In this document: positions 25,013-33,568 of the stretch, one piece after another
Layout: every line of letters starts with the position of its first letter
How positions within the stretch are numbered: the first letter of the stretch is position 1
NCBI GenBank assembly: GCA_020846535.1
Contig: JADLDR010000059.1
Span: forward strand, 1 to 35,222
Reading direction: 5' to 3'
Source of the DNA: Armatimonadota bacterium
GTDB lineage: Bacteria; Armatimonadota; JADLDR01
DNA length: 35,222 bases
Position numbers and translations under genes: made by a program
Notes under the pieces: generated by a model
Seen by the model: only the letters and a program-made list of their open reading frames with translations
Databases searched by the model: none
What the model was told of the DNA's origin: nothing

Positions 25013-25918
25013 ATGACTGAGCCTGTGGATATCGGGTTAGCGGAAGCCGTACTCAAGCACTGTTTGGGGGACGGCACGCACTGCCTGTCCGTCAAGCCGA
25101 TGCACGGGGGTATGATCAACCGCGTGGCGGAGGTGGAGATCGACCGCGCCCCACGTCGGGCGGTTATCAAGCTCTCCAGGGAGGAAGATCCCTTCCGGCG
25201 GGAGGCGGATCATCTCACTTACCTCCGTCAGGAGACGGGCCTGCCCGTGCCGGAGGTATATGGCTTGAGCGCCTCGGGGCGGGTGGTGGAGGAGAGTTTT
25301 ATCGTGCTGGAGCGGCTGCCCGGCGTCCACTGCGGCTTGGCGCAGATGTCTCAAGACGACCGGCGGCGAATTGATCGCCAGTTGGCCGCCCTTCTGGTCG
25401 AGTTGCACGCGCATACCCGGGAAACTTACGGCCATCTGCACAACCCGGAGAGCTTTGTGGGATGGCTCGATTTTTTCGGCCCTGGCCTGTGGGGAAATTT
25501 TGAGGACGCCCGACCGCGCCTCCCCCTGCGCTCCCTGACCCTCATTCCCGAAGTGCTGGACGAAATGCCCCGCGTTTTCCGGAACTCCAACCCGCCGTCC
25601 CTGGTACACGGCGATATCTGGGCTACCAATGTGATGGTCGAAAAGCGCCAGGACGGATGGGCCGTCAGCGGGCTGATCGACCCGGCGGCCCGCTGGGCCG
25701 ATATGGAATACGAACTGGCCTATCTGGAGGTTTTCTCCACGGTCGGCGGAGCCTTCTTCCAGCACTACTGCCGCACTCGCCCCTTGAAAAGCGGCTACGA
25801 GCTTCGCCGCCTCTACTACTGGCTCAATACCCTGCTCCTGCACGTCTGGCTCTTCGGGGATGAAACCTATGTGGTGCGGGCCGTCCGTACCGCCGAAGAG
25901 ATCGCCAGACAGCTTTAA
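25013..25918 (+). CDS. APH/fructosamine-3-kinase-like phosphotransferase
   Basis: A 301-residue cytoplasmic kinase-fold protein. Visible features are an N-lobe with AVIKLSRE (nucleotide Lys), the catalytic loop LVHGDIWATNVMV and the metal-site variant GLIDPAARWADMEYELAYLEVF. The DPA in place of DFG, and the acidic EYELA helix, are typical of fructosamine kinases and relatives rather than aminoglycoside-resistance enzymes. It may phosphorylate glycated amines or a sugar as a repair or salvage step; the substrate is unproven. AAGGA lies four bases before the ATG. Its TAA shares a TTAA with the TAA of a convergent small gene. Confidence 0.87.
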   Translation: MTEPVDIGLAEAVLKHCLGDGTHCLSVKPMHGGMINRVAEVEIDRAPRRAVIKLSREEDPFRREADHLTYLRQETGLPVPEVYGLSASGRVVEESFIVLERLPGVHCGLAQMSQDDRRRIDRQLAALLVELHAHTRETYGHLHNPESFVGWLDFFGPGLWGNFEDARPRLPLRSLTLIPEVLDEMPRVFRNSNPPSLVHGDIWATNVMVEKRQDGWAVSGLIDPAARWADMEYELAYLEVFSTVGGAFFQHYCRTRPLKSGYELRRLYYWLNTLLLHVWLFGDETYVVRAVRTAEEIARQL

Positions 25919-26091
25919 TCGCTTTGGGCCGCCTCGTCTTTTTTCCAGAGGGTTTCGTTCAGCACATCCGCCGCATGCTTGCCCAATTGAGCCCCCAGGC
26001 CCAACGCTGCGGCATCCAGGAACAGGAGCGCCAGCCGCCTGACCACGATCTTCTGCCCCAGCGATCTCGCCACAATCCAAGCGATATTCAT
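25915..26091 (-). CDS. 58-residue small protein, unknown function
   Basis: It begins MNIAWIVARSLGQK. The ATG at 26091 has an excellent AAAGGAG six to seven bases upstream. The middle (IVVRRLALLFLDAAALGLGAQLG) is amphipathic to hydrophobic, and the tail (ETLWKKDEAAQSD) is charged. No family recognised. The strong ribosome site and clean overlap with the convergent phosphotransferase stop (TTAA, 25915-25918) favour a real gene. Longer frames through this locus use out-of-family sequence. Confidence 0.6.
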   Translation of the reverse strand: MNIAWIVARSLGQKIVVRRLALLFLDAAALGLGAQLGKHAADVLNETLWKKDEAAQSD

Positions 26092-26112
26092 GGGATGCTC
26101 CTTTCTCAATCG

Positions 26113-26139
26113 TTGGCGAACGCCGATCTTTGATATACT
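26113..26139 (+). promoter_or_regulatory. Extended -10 promoter of the TIM-barrel gene
   Basis: TTGGCG at 26113-26118, a 15-nt spacer, then TATACT at 26134-26139 preceded by TGA. Predicted +1 is near 26146 with a ~42-nt leader. It faces away from the divergent 58-residue gene. Confidence 0.5.
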
Positions 26140-26187
26140 CTTCCCCACCGAAAAGGATTTTTCATTCTTTTTGCGAACATAAAAGGC

Positions 26188-27864
26188 ATGAAAACAATTT
26201 GGCTCATCCTGTGGGCCGCCGGGTTGCTCAACTTGTCGGCGGCTGCGGCCCGGGCGGAGAACCTCATCCGGAACGGCGGCTTTGAGGAGCCGTCCGCGGA
26301 TGGCTCCCTGCCGCTGGGCTGGGAGAAGCGGCCCGGCTCCGGCCAACCCTACATCGAATGGGATAAGACAGGGGCGCACACCGGGCGGGCGAGCGGATAT
26401 GTGGCAGGAGGCAAACTGGAAATCCGCGCAGGCTGGCAGCAGGAGTTTCCGGTATCCCCGGAGAGCTGCTACCGGATGATCGCATGGGTGCAGGCCGACC
26501 CGCCGGGCAGCCGCTACCTGATTGGCCTCGAATATCTGGACAGGCGCGGGGCCTGGGTTTCCCGGCACAACCTCTTCGGAACGGTTTCAGGAAGCGCCTG
26601 GCAGGAAGTCTCCGAGCCGTTCGCCACCCCTATCGATGCCGTCTCCTGCCGGATCACCCTGCGAGCCTGGCAGGACGGAGAAGTCAGAGCCGCCGTCCGG
26701 TTCGATGATATCCGGGTGGAACCTCTCCCTTCGGCAAAGGTGCCTGCTGCCGTCAATCCGGCGGTGCGCCGCGCCCGCCCGGTCTCCATTGCCGAAGACG
26801 GCGTTCTGCGCGTGTCGGGCCAGCCTTTCTTTTCTATCGGCCTCTACGATGTCCCTTCCGAAGCCTTCCCTCTGATCCGGTCGTGGGGTTTTAATACGGT
26901 CATGACCGGAGGCGGCGGGGAGGCCGGGCAGAACGCGCTGGACAGGGCACAGGAAAACGGCCTGAAAGCCATTCACCACCCGGGCGGAGCCATAACGACA
27001 CCGGAGGGCCGGGCGGAGATCGCCGACGCGGTGCGCCGCCTGCGCGGCCATCCGGCGCTCCTGGCCTGGTATCCCATCGATGAGCCGGAAATCAACGGCA
27101 TCACCCGGGAAGCGGTGGAGGAGGCTTACCGGGCCATTTACAGAGAGGATGGGGGCCATCCGGTCTTCCAGACGCTCTACTACCCGTCGGCCTACCCCAT
27201 CTTCACGAAAGGGCGAGACATCCTCTCCATCGATCCCTACCCGGTTCCGATCCGTCCTCTCATCAGCATCGCCCGCGCCCTGATGATGGCTCGGAAGGAG
27301 GCTCAACCCGTCTGGCTGATCCCGCAGGCGTTCTACGGGGTCATCTGGCCGCGCTCGCCCTCGCCCGGGGAATTGCGCTGTATGGTCTATACGGGCCTGA
27401 TTCATGGCGCGAAGGGCATTATCTATTATACCTTCGGGCTGCCGGGTGAGCCAGGCTCCTGGCGTCTGCCCGAAACGGCCCTCTGGCCCGCCATCCGCAC
27501 CCTGAACCGCGAAGTCCGCATCCTGGCCCCGGCGCTCCTGCACGGCAAGCCTGCCGATATCTTCGTCGAATCCAGCGGCACTCTCACCCGCGACTGGCGA
27601 GGCGAGGAGGCCGTCCATACCCTTGCCCTTCGATACCGAAACCGGCTCTACATTCTCGCCGTCAACCTGGCCGAAGAGCCGTATAACGCCTCTTTCCGCT
27701 CCGCTCCTCTGGCCGCCACTTTCCGGCTGCCGGGCCGACATACCGGTCCCGTCCGCCTCCCCCTCGAAGGCCGGACTCTGGGCATGAAAGATGGCGTGTT
27801 CCATGACCGCTTCGAGGGGTACGAGACGCATGTGTACGTGGTGGAGCAGGGGAGCCTGAAATAG
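26188..27864 (+). CDS. Exported protein with CBM4/9-like domain and glycoside-hydrolase-like TIM barrel
   Basis: A 558-residue protein. Its signal peptide is MKTIWLILWAAGLLNLSAAAARA, followed by ENLIRNGGFEE, the usual opening of CBM4/9-like jelly rolls (to ~185, ending VRFDDIRVEPL). A barrel follows from ~205: FFSIGLYDVPSEAF, WGFNTVMTGGG, then HPALLAWYPIDEPEING with an acidic pair at a strand end, DILSIDPYPVP and GAKGIIYYTFG. This layout resembles clan GH-A-type hypothetical hydrolases of soil and uncultured phyla. Catalytic residues are guessed (Glu of DEPE). It is convergent with the operon at 27883 across an 18-nt gap. Confidence 0.82.
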   Translation: MKTIWLILWAAGLLNLSAAAARAENLIRNGGFEEPSADGSLPLGWEKRPGSGQPYIEWDKTGAHTGRASGYVAGGKLEIRAGWQQEFPVSPESCYRMIAWVQADPPGSRYLIGLEYLDRRGAWVSRHNLFGTVSGSAWQEVSEPFATPIDAVSCRITLRAWQDGEVRAAVRFDDIRVEPLPSAKVPAAVNPAVRRARPVSIAEDGVLRVSGQPFFSIGLYDVPSEAFPLIRSWGFNTVMTGGGGEAGQNALDRAQENGLKAIHHPGGAITTPEGRAEIADAVRRLRGHPALLAWYPIDEPEINGITREAVEEAYRAIYREDGGHPVFQTLYYPSAYPIFTKGRDILSIDPYPVPIRPLISIARALMMARKEAQPVWLIPQAFYGVIWPRSPSPGELRCMVYTGLIHGAKGIIYYTFGLPGEPGSWRLPETALWPAIRTLNREVRILAPALLHGKPADIFVESSGTLTRDWRGEEAVHTLALRYRNRLYILAVNLAEEPYNASFRSAPLAATFRLPGRHTGPVRLPLEGRTLGMKDGVFHDRFEGYETHVYVVEQGSLK

Positions 27865-27882
27865 ACTTGGCCTTCCGAACCG

Positions 27883-28785
27883 TTAACCGCTTTCGCGCAT
27901 CGCTTTCAGATAGGGCGCGGCCTGTTCCACCATGCGGTGTACATCCTCCAGGGTGGGGCAGCGGTGGCGCACGTGAAACGGGGTGCAGACCTCGAAGGCG
28001 AAATAGCCGGCGTACCCGAACTCGCGGCAGGCTTTCATGAAGGGGCCGATCTCCACCACGCCCTCACCCAGAAGACAGGGCATCAGCCGTTCGACCTTGC
28101 GGACGGCCAGGCCGGGAACCGAATCGTATTCCACCAGCGGGGAGGCCCGCTTGAAATCCATGATGTGAGCGTGGACGATCCGCCTGCCGATTTTGCTTCC
28201 CCATTCATACGCGCTCTCGCCCCGGATCGCCAGCAGGGGCGGATCCAGGCAGACCATCACCTCCTCCGAGTCGATCTGATCGAGCATGTCCATAAGGGCG
28301 TCCGCATTCTGGGCCGAGCCGGTATGCACCTCCAGGGCCATCTTGACCCCGAAATCGCGGGCCACCGGAAGGAGTTCCCGGACATGCTCCACGCACCATC
28401 TCCACTGGTCGGCGATGCTGGCTCCCTCGTGGATTTTTTCGCCGCCGGCATACACCCGCACGTAAGGGCTGTCCATGTCCCGGGCCAGCCGCATCGTCTC
28501 TCTGGCGAAAACCATCTCTTTTTCCCGGTCGGAGGGGACCGGCTTGGAGAGATCGATGTAGCCGGCCATGAAAGGCAAGGCGATCCCGCGCTCCCCGGCA
28601 TAATCCCGGATCCGTTTCGCCCGGCCGGTATCGATATCGAACGGCGAGGCCACCGGGCGCTTCGCCATGATCTCCACCCCTTCATACCCGCAGGCCGCCG
28701 CCTTATCGATGATCTTTTCGATGGAAAGCGGCCCACCATCGTAAAAGAAGCCCGCATAGGTGATGCTGTGTAGCGCGATTTTCAT
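27883..28785 (-). CDS. Sugar phosphate isomerase/epimerase (xylose-isomerase-like TIM barrel), last gene of operon
   Basis: A 300-residue AP-endonuclease-2/xylose-isomerase-like barrel: MKIALHSITYAGF at the start, CGYEGVEIMAKRP, MALEVHTGSAQNAD (metal Glu/His), MVCLDPPLLA, RIVHAHIMDFKRA and YFAFEVCTPFH at the C-terminal metal site. These residues bind Mn2+/Co2+ in the family, which epimerises ketoses and dehydrates inositols. GAGGAG ahead of the ATG overlaps the stop of the preceding gene, so it is co-translated. Substrate unknown. Confidence 0.9.
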   Translation of the reverse strand: MKIALHSITYAGFFYDGGPLSIEKIIDKAAACGYEGVEIMAKRPVASPFDIDTGRAKRIRDYAGERGIALPFMAGYIDLSKPVPSDREKEMVFARETMRLARDMDSPYVRVYAGGEKIHEGASIADQWRWCVEHVRELLPVARDFGVKMALEVHTGSAQNADALMDMLDQIDSEEVMVCLDPPLLAIRGESAYEWGSKIGRRIVHAHIMDFKRASPLVEYDSVPGLAVRKVERLMPCLLGEGVVEIGPFMKACREFGYAGYFAFEVCTPFHVRHRCPTLEDVHRMVEQAAPYLKAMRESG

Positions 28786-28794
28786 GTTATCTCC

Positions 28795-29808
28795 TCAAAG
28801 CGCGAATTCGACGAATTCCGTTTCGCACGGGCGGCCATAAGCAAAATGGAGGGTGCGGGAACGCGGTACGGCGATATAGGCTACCGATGTCCACATATCC
28901 TGATGTCCGTGCTGGCAGACGGCTCCCGGCTGGGTGTGGTCGGAAAGAATGGCCTTCAGGCGCTCGACGGATTGCTCGCCGCCCCGGGTCAGCCGGTCCA
29001 GGTTGGCGAAGCGGGCGAGGCTGTTTTCTTTCAGATTTTCCTCCGGGGCGTCCGTTCCGCTCAGGCCGGGGGTGCAGAAGTGGTTGGTCGCAAAAAGAAC
29101 CCCGTTCGGGTCCGGCTCCCGGACTTCGCAGCCGTCCGGGGACTTTTCGATGACCGCCAGCCGTCCCTCGCTGTCGGCTACGGTGATGTTGGCGGGATGG
29201 TGCATGACCGGGGTTTCCTGGAGGCAGGCGACAGCCTCGGCAACACTCCCCGCGCTGTCCGCCAGCCAGCGCAGGAGGACATTGGAGGGGATGCCCGCCT
29301 CGTTCCTGACCCGCTTGACGATGCTGGCCGCCCCGAAGGCCAGCCCGCGCCCGTTGACGAAGCAGTTGGCCCAGACAGTGCCCGGCCAGGTCGCCAGGAG
29401 GTGAGGGCCGCCGTCCCCGCCTTCCCGCCGGAAGAGGGCATGGTAGTGCTGGGAATCCTTTCCGATATCGTTGGTCTTCCCGATGGCAGGGCCTTCCGGG
29501 GTCTTCTGGAAGGAGACATTGGTGCAGAAGGCGTTGATCTGCCAGATATCGGCCAGACAGTTGTAGGTGAGTATCTGCCGATAGGGAATGCCCGCGCCTT
29601 CCGCGATGCCACGCATCTCCTCCACCAGCCCCGGGCAGAGGCGCAGCATATTGGCTTCCAGCAGATCCAGGTAGCGGTCCACCCGGCCCATATCCCACCC
29701 ATCGGGCCGCAGCACATCCCCGATAATTCTCTCGATCTCTTGCGGCAGGGCCGCTCCGTGCTGCCGCCCCTGCTCATAATAGGTGCCGGAAACGGTGATA
29801 TATCTCAT
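28795..29808 (-). CDS. C45-family Ntn hydrolase (acyl-CoA:6-APA acyltransferase-like)
   Basis: A 337-residue protein from the ATG at 29808 (AGGGAGG five bases upstream; a GTG at 29811 is too close). The opening YYEQGRQHGAALPQEIERI and the EEMRGIAEGAGIPYRQIL block are the C45 pro-segment. AFCTNVSF places the candidate autocatalytic cysteine at residue 95, after which the beta chain would begin; KTNDIG follows. The family self-cleaves and hydrolyses or transfers acyl groups on amides (isopenicillin N acyltransferase, acid-ceramidase-like). Inside a sugar operon it may remove an N-acyl or amide group from the substrate. Cytoplasmic; no signal peptide seen. Confidence 0.85.
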   Translation of the reverse strand: MRYITVSGTYYEQGRQHGAALPQEIERIIGDVLRPDGWDMGRVDRYLDLLEANMLRLCPGLVEEMRGIAEGAGIPYRQILTYNCLADIWQINAFCTNVSFQKTPEGPAIGKTNDIGKDSQHYHALFRREGGDGGPHLLATWPGTVWANCFVNGRGLAFGAASIVKRVRNEAGIPSNVLLRWLADSAGSVAEAVACLQETPVMHHPANITVADSEGRLAVIEKSPDGCEVREPDPNGVLFATNHFCTPGLSGTDAPEENLKENSLARFANLDRLTRGGEQSVERLKAILSDHTQPGAVCQHGHQDMWTSVAYIAVPRSRTLHFAYGRPCETEFVEFAL

Positions 29809-29819
29809 CACAACCTCCC

Positions 29820-30605
29820 TTAGCGCAGCCGGTCGATCTCATCCCGAACCTTTCGGATGAACTCTTCCGTCTCGACCCTGGCGGGCCTGGGTTCGTTGAG
29901 GGTCGCGAACCCGTCGAATCCGATAGCTTTCAAGCCCCGGAAGACGGAAGGAAAGTCGATGCCCTCCGCCTCCCCGGGGAGGGCGCGGACATAGCGGCGA
30001 CCGGCATATTCCCAGCTATCGGCCTCCCCGGGCCGGGCCAGGCGCAGGTTCTGCACCGACAACTGGCGGATATAGCCGCCCAGCGCCTTCACCGCAAGCT
30101 CGCCGTAAGGTTCCTCTTTCTCATAGAAGTTGGCCGCATCGTACTGGAGGCCGAAGTTGGGCCGGGCGATGCGGCGCAGTGAGGCCAGGGCCGTTTCGAC
30201 CGTCTCGAACGGGCCGTCCGTGTGAGTCTGGGCGATCAGGGAAAGGCCCAGGGGCTGCGCCAGATCGCAGGCGGCCTGTATCCATGCGATATCGTTCACC
30301 CAGATTTTGAGGGTGTTACATTTCAAAATGCGGGCAAGGGGCGCAAACTTCGCCAGCCGGGCCAGCCCTGCCCCATCTCCGGTCAGGCCCGGAGGGGCGC
30401 AGCAGGAGACGGCCAGACCCAGCGCACCGGCCTCCTGGAGGAAGCGGGACGCTTCATCGGGAGTCGTTCCTTCAGGCAACTGGGTGGCCCGCAGTTCCAC
30501 GGCCTCATAGCCGTTGCGGGCGGCCATCCGCAAAAAGTCGGGAACGGTCATCTCCGTGGAGCGGTACTCTACCTCGATAATGCGTCCGGAAAGAGACAGG
30601 CGCAT
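29820..30605 (-). CDS. Sugar phosphate isomerase/epimerase (xylose-isomerase-like TIM barrel)
   Basis: A 261-residue barrel from the ATG at 30605, with AAAGGAG upstream; an in-frame ATG at 30641 lies inside the previous gene. Family landmarks are NGYEAVELRATQLPEG, GLAVSCCAPP, LGLSLIAQTHTDGP (metal-ligand strand), FGLQYDAANFY, YIRQLSVQNLRLA and a closing FDGFATLNEPR with Glu as a metal ligand. It is diverged from the other epimerase of the same operon, so the two probably act on different intermediates. It overlaps neither neighbour (8- and 13-nt gaps). Confidence 0.88.
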   Translation of the reverse strand: MRLSLSGRIIEVEYRSTEMTVPDFLRMAARNGYEAVELRATQLPEGTTPDEASRFLQEAGALGLAVSCCAPPGLTGDGAGLARLAKFAPLARILKCNTLKIWVNDIAWIQAACDLAQPLGLSLIAQTHTDGPFETVETALASLRRIARPNFGLQYDAANFYEKEEPYGELAVKALGGYIRQLSVQNLRLARPGEADSWEYAGRRYVRALPGEAEGIDFPSVFRGLKAIGFDGFATLNEPRPARVETEEFIRKVRDEIDRLR

Positions 30606-30618
30606 GATGTGTTCTCCT

Positions 30619-31686
30619 TTATTCGCCAGGCTTCTCCGCACCCTCCAGCATCACCTTGATGCGGCCTTCGGCGTTCTCTTTGAGGCGAGGGAGGATATCG
30701 GGGGCCGCAAAAAGAGGGGCGCGTTCGGTGATCAGGAAGGAGGCGTCCAGCAGTCCGGCGGCCATGAGGCTCAGGATGGGCGGATACATGCCGAGGCTGC
30801 CAGGAACGGCGACCAGGGTGATGTCGCTGAAGACGAAGCGGTCGATATCGAAGCCTTCCGCCGGGCGGTCGTAAAAAGCCACGACCGACATGGCTCCCCC
30901 CGGCTGCACCAGGTCCAGGGATTCGTTGAAAAGCTCGACAGAGCCGGAGGCTTCGATCAGCCTGTCTACCTTTCCGCCCGGCACGCGCTGCCGCAAGACC
31001 CCGGAAACCGATTCGCGGGTGGTGTTGATCGCCGCATCGATCCCGAAATCGAGCGCCCTCCGGAGCTTTATCTCTTTCCTGCCGGTGATGAAAACGATAG
31101 AGGCCCCCGAGAGTTTGGCGAGTTTGGCGGCCAGGATGCCGATAGGCCCGCTGCCCTGGACCAGAACCGTATCCCCGATCTGCACCCCGGCCTTTTGGAC
31201 CGCATAGAGGGCGGTCGCCGCCGGTTCCACCATCGCGCCGTTGTCCAGGCTGACCGGCGGAGGCAAGGGAAAAAGGTGGCGTTCCGGCATCAGAATATAT
31301 TCGGCATAGGCCCCGTCCCAGGCGTTGACCGTGCCGACGGCTTGAGCGCGGTCGCAGCGCGGATAGCGCCCCAGGAGACATTCGTTGCAGTGGCCGCAGG
31401 CCACCCCTGTGTCTCCGATCACGCGGTCTCCGGGGCCGAAGCGGGTGACACCCTCCCCGGTCTCCTCCACCAGGGCCGACCATTCGTGCCCCAGGGTGAG
31501 GGGGAAGCGGACATCCCCTGATTTGACGAAAGAGGCTTCGCCGGTATAGATGGCGTAATCCGTGCCACACATCCCCACACGGGCCACCCGGCACAAGACC
31601 TCATGCGGTCCCGGCTGCGGGCGCGGCATCTCGACGATTCGCATATCTCCCGGCGCAAAGAGCCGGATCGCTTGCATGGCGGGCAT
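30619..31686 (-). CDS. Zinc-dependent medium-chain dehydrogenase (sorbitol/threonine dehydrogenase-like)
   Basis: A 355-residue MDR enzyme. Catalytic zinc ligands appear as MCGTD (Cys) and LGHEW (His-Glu). The structural zinc lobe is complete: CGHCNECLLGRYPRC has the C-x2-C-x2-C-x7-C spacing. The Rossmann loop is VLVQGSGPIGILAAKLAK. It oxidises a secondary hydroxyl of a polyol, sugar acid or amino alcohol with NAD(P)+. GAGGA precedes the ATG by about six bases. Only two bases separate it from the upstream hydroxyacid dehydrogenase. Confidence 0.92.
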   Translation of the reverse strand: MPAMQAIRLFAPGDMRIVEMPRPQPGPHEVLCRVARVGMCGTDYAIYTGEASFVKSGDVRFPLTLGHEWSALVEETGEGVTRFGPGDRVIGDTGVACGHCNECLLGRYPRCDRAQAVGTVNAWDGAYAEYILMPERHLFPLPPPVSLDNGAMVEPAATALYAVQKAGVQIGDTVLVQGSGPIGILAAKLAKLSGASIVFITGRKEIKLRRALDFGIDAAINTTRESVSGVLRQRVPGGKVDRLIEASGSVELFNESLDLVQPGGAMSVVAFYDRPAEGFDIDRFVFSDITLVAVPGSLGMYPPILSLMAAGLLDASFLITERAPLFAAPDILPRLKENAEGRIKVMLEGAEKPGE

Positions 31687-31688
31687 GG

Positions 31689-32702
31689 TTATCCTCTCAC
31701 TCTTTCCAGCGGGAAGCGGGGAACCGCCTCCGGGTTGACCGGGTGGCGGGGCCAGCGCCCGCTCAGGACATCTACCACCGCCTGCGCCCCGTGCCGGTGC
31801 GAGTCCGCGAAAGACTCCTCCGAATAGGCGGCGACATGAGGGGTCATCAGGACGTTCTCCAGGGAAAAGAAAGGGTGATCTGTCGCGAATCCGTTCTCAT
31901 TGAAGACATCGATGCCGGCGTAAACATCGAGCGCGGCATAGCGGATCGCGCCCTCTTGTAGGGCGGCCGCGAGATCGTCTTCATCGATCAGTTCGCCCCG
32001 GGCGGTGTTGATCAGGGCGGCTCCGGGCTTCATCTTCCGAAGCCGGGGCATGGCGATCATGCGGCGCGTTTCGGGCAGGAGAGGGCAGAGAAGTACCACA
32101 TAGTCCGATTCGGCCAGAACGGTATCCATATCCACTTTCCGGACGCGGGCGCGGAAGGAATCCATATGGGACAGGGCCGGGTCCGAGGCCAGCACTTTCA
32201 TCCCGAACGCCTGCGCCCGGACCGCCACCGCGCGCCCGATGCGCCCATAGCCGATCAACCCCAGCGTCCGGGTGGAGAGGCGATGCATTTCGGTCAGGCT
32301 GCGGGGCTGCCTGCCCTCCCGCATGGCCGATTCGCACCGCTTCAACTGCCGGGCGGAGGCGAGCAGGAGCGCCATCGTGTGGTCGGCCACCTCCTCGGTG
32401 CAGAAATCGGGCAAATTCGTCACCAGGATGCCCTGCCGGGTCGCCTCCGAGATATCGATCTTGTCGACGCCGGTGCCCAGGCGGGAGATAATGCGGCACT
32501 TTTCCAGCCGGGCGATGACCGGCCCTCGGAGGCATGCGGAAACCACCATCACCGCATCGGCCTGAGCGCCTGCGGCGGCGATTTCCTCATCACGGTTTCC
32601 CTCGATTTCGATGATCTGCGCCCCGGCAGACTCCAGAAGAGACCTCTCTTCCGGCGTCATGGGGAAAGTGCGGGCATTGAGGCGAAGCAGGGCAGCAGGC
32701 AT
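31689..32702 (-). CDS. D-2-hydroxyacid dehydrogenase (phosphoglycerate dehydrogenase-like)
   Basis: A 337-residue NAD-dependent enzyme. TLGLIGYGRIGRAVAVRAQAF is the GxGxxG dinucleotide site. The catalytic Arg lies in LINTARGELIDEDDL and the catalytic His in MTPHVAAYSEES. Between them the usual LDVFEEEP is LDVYAGIDVFNENG, longer than typical; the active-site Glu is probably the one in NENG. It interconverts 2-oxo and D-2-hydroxy acids such as hydroxypyruvate/glycerate, and could reduce or oxidise a product of the adjacent aldolase. GGAG lies eight bases ahead of the ATG. The gap to the aldolase is three bases. Confidence 0.92.
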   Translation of the reverse strand: MPAALLRLNARTFPMTPEERSLLESAGAQIIEIEGNRDEEIAAAGAQADAVMVVSACLRGPVIARLEKCRIISRLGTGVDKIDISEATRQGILVTNLPDFCTEEVADHTMALLLASARQLKRCESAMREGRQPRSLTEMHRLSTRTLGLIGYGRIGRAVAVRAQAFGMKVLASDPALSHMDSFRARVRKVDMDTVLAESDYVVLLCPLLPETRRMIAMPRLRKMKPGAALINTARGELIDEDDLAAALQEGAIRYAALDVYAGIDVFNENGFATDHPFFSLENVLMTPHVAAYSEESFADSHRHGAQAVVDVLSGRWPRHPVNPEAVPRFPLERVRG

Positions 32703-32705
32703 GGC

Positions 32706-33500
32706 TTATTCTCCGGTAAGGGCGGCACGGATGGCCTCCATCTGGGCCTGGGCCGCGCTCCACATCAGGCAGATATCGGTGGCGGCCCAGAAAGCCCGCA
32801 TCCCCTCCTCCTTCCAGAAGCGCATCCGGGCCGGATCTCCGCAGGCGATGCCGGGCAGAACGCCGTGGCGGTCGCAGGCCGCAATTATCCGGTACACCGC
32901 CTCGATATAGCGGGGGCTGTCCAACTGCCCCAGGATGCCCATACCCAGGGAAAGGTCGTCATTGCCGACAACGGCGATATCGATTCCCGGCACGGAAAGG
33001 ATGCCGTCCAGGTCGGCAAGGGCTTCTGCCGTCTCGATCTGGATGCCGACCACCAGGTTTTTGCCGACGGCCTCCACCATCTCCGCAGGCGAACCCCATC
33101 CCATATATTTCCCGGCAGGCGAGGTGGAGGCTCCGAGGCCGCGTATCCCTTTCGGCGGGTAGCTCACCGTCCGGACGATCTCTTCAGCCTCCTCACGGCT
33201 GCGGATGCGCGGCACGAACACGGCATCCGGGGCCTGGTCGAGCGTCCGGTTCAGTTCGTGGTAGCTGGTATCGGCGACGCGGACGGCGCAGGGCAGCCCC
33301 AGCGCCCTCGCCATGCGGATGTGCTCCAGAACGGTTTCGCTGTTCAAAGCCGTATGCTCCCGGTCGATCAGAAGGACATCGTAGCCTGTCTGGTGATACA
33401 TCTCCACAACGGCCCCCGAGCGGCTGTCCGCAATCCCGCCGAAGATGAGTATATCCTTTTGCCGTACCCGCTGTTTGAGTGAAGTGGCATAGATTCGCAT
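32706..33500 (-). CDS. HpcH/HpaI-family class II aldolase
   Basis: A 264-residue barrel. I chose the ATG at 33500 because AAGGAG lies five bases upstream; the open frame runs to 35054 but is non-homologous above this. Seen are DVLLIDREHTAL (catalytic His), the pyruvate-site Arg in GIRGLGASTSP, the metal Glu in GIQIETAEAL and Asp in VVGNDDLSLGMG. The family cleaves 4-hydroxy-2-oxo acids to pyruvate plus an aldehyde, including keto-deoxy sugar acids. Placed in a sugar operon, the likely substrate is a keto-deoxy-aldonate or aldarate. A 68-nt gap separates it from the MFS gene. Confidence 0.9.
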   Translation of the reverse strand: MRIYATSLKQRVRQKDILIFGGIADSRSGAVVEMYHQTGYDVLLIDREHTALNSETVLEHIRMARALGLPCAVRVADTSYHELNRTLDQAPDAVFVPRIRSREEAEEIVRTVSYPPKGIRGLGASTSPAGKYMGWGSPAEMVEAVGKNLVVGIQIETAEALADLDGILSVPGIDIAVVGNDDLSLGMGILGQLDSPRYIEAVYRIIAACDRHGVLPGIACGDPARMRFWKEEGMRAFWAATDICLMWSAAQAQMEAIRAALTGE

Positions 33501-33568
33501 AGGTTCTCCTTGAAACATAGAATCATGATAAGAGGCGAAGGCTCTAAACTTGATTTCCTTTCGACATC

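Noticed and set aside
32166..33482. Plus-strand open frame (438 codons) across the hydroxyacid dehydrogenase and aldolase
   Set aside because: Antisense to two well-supported enzymes and lacks any domain.
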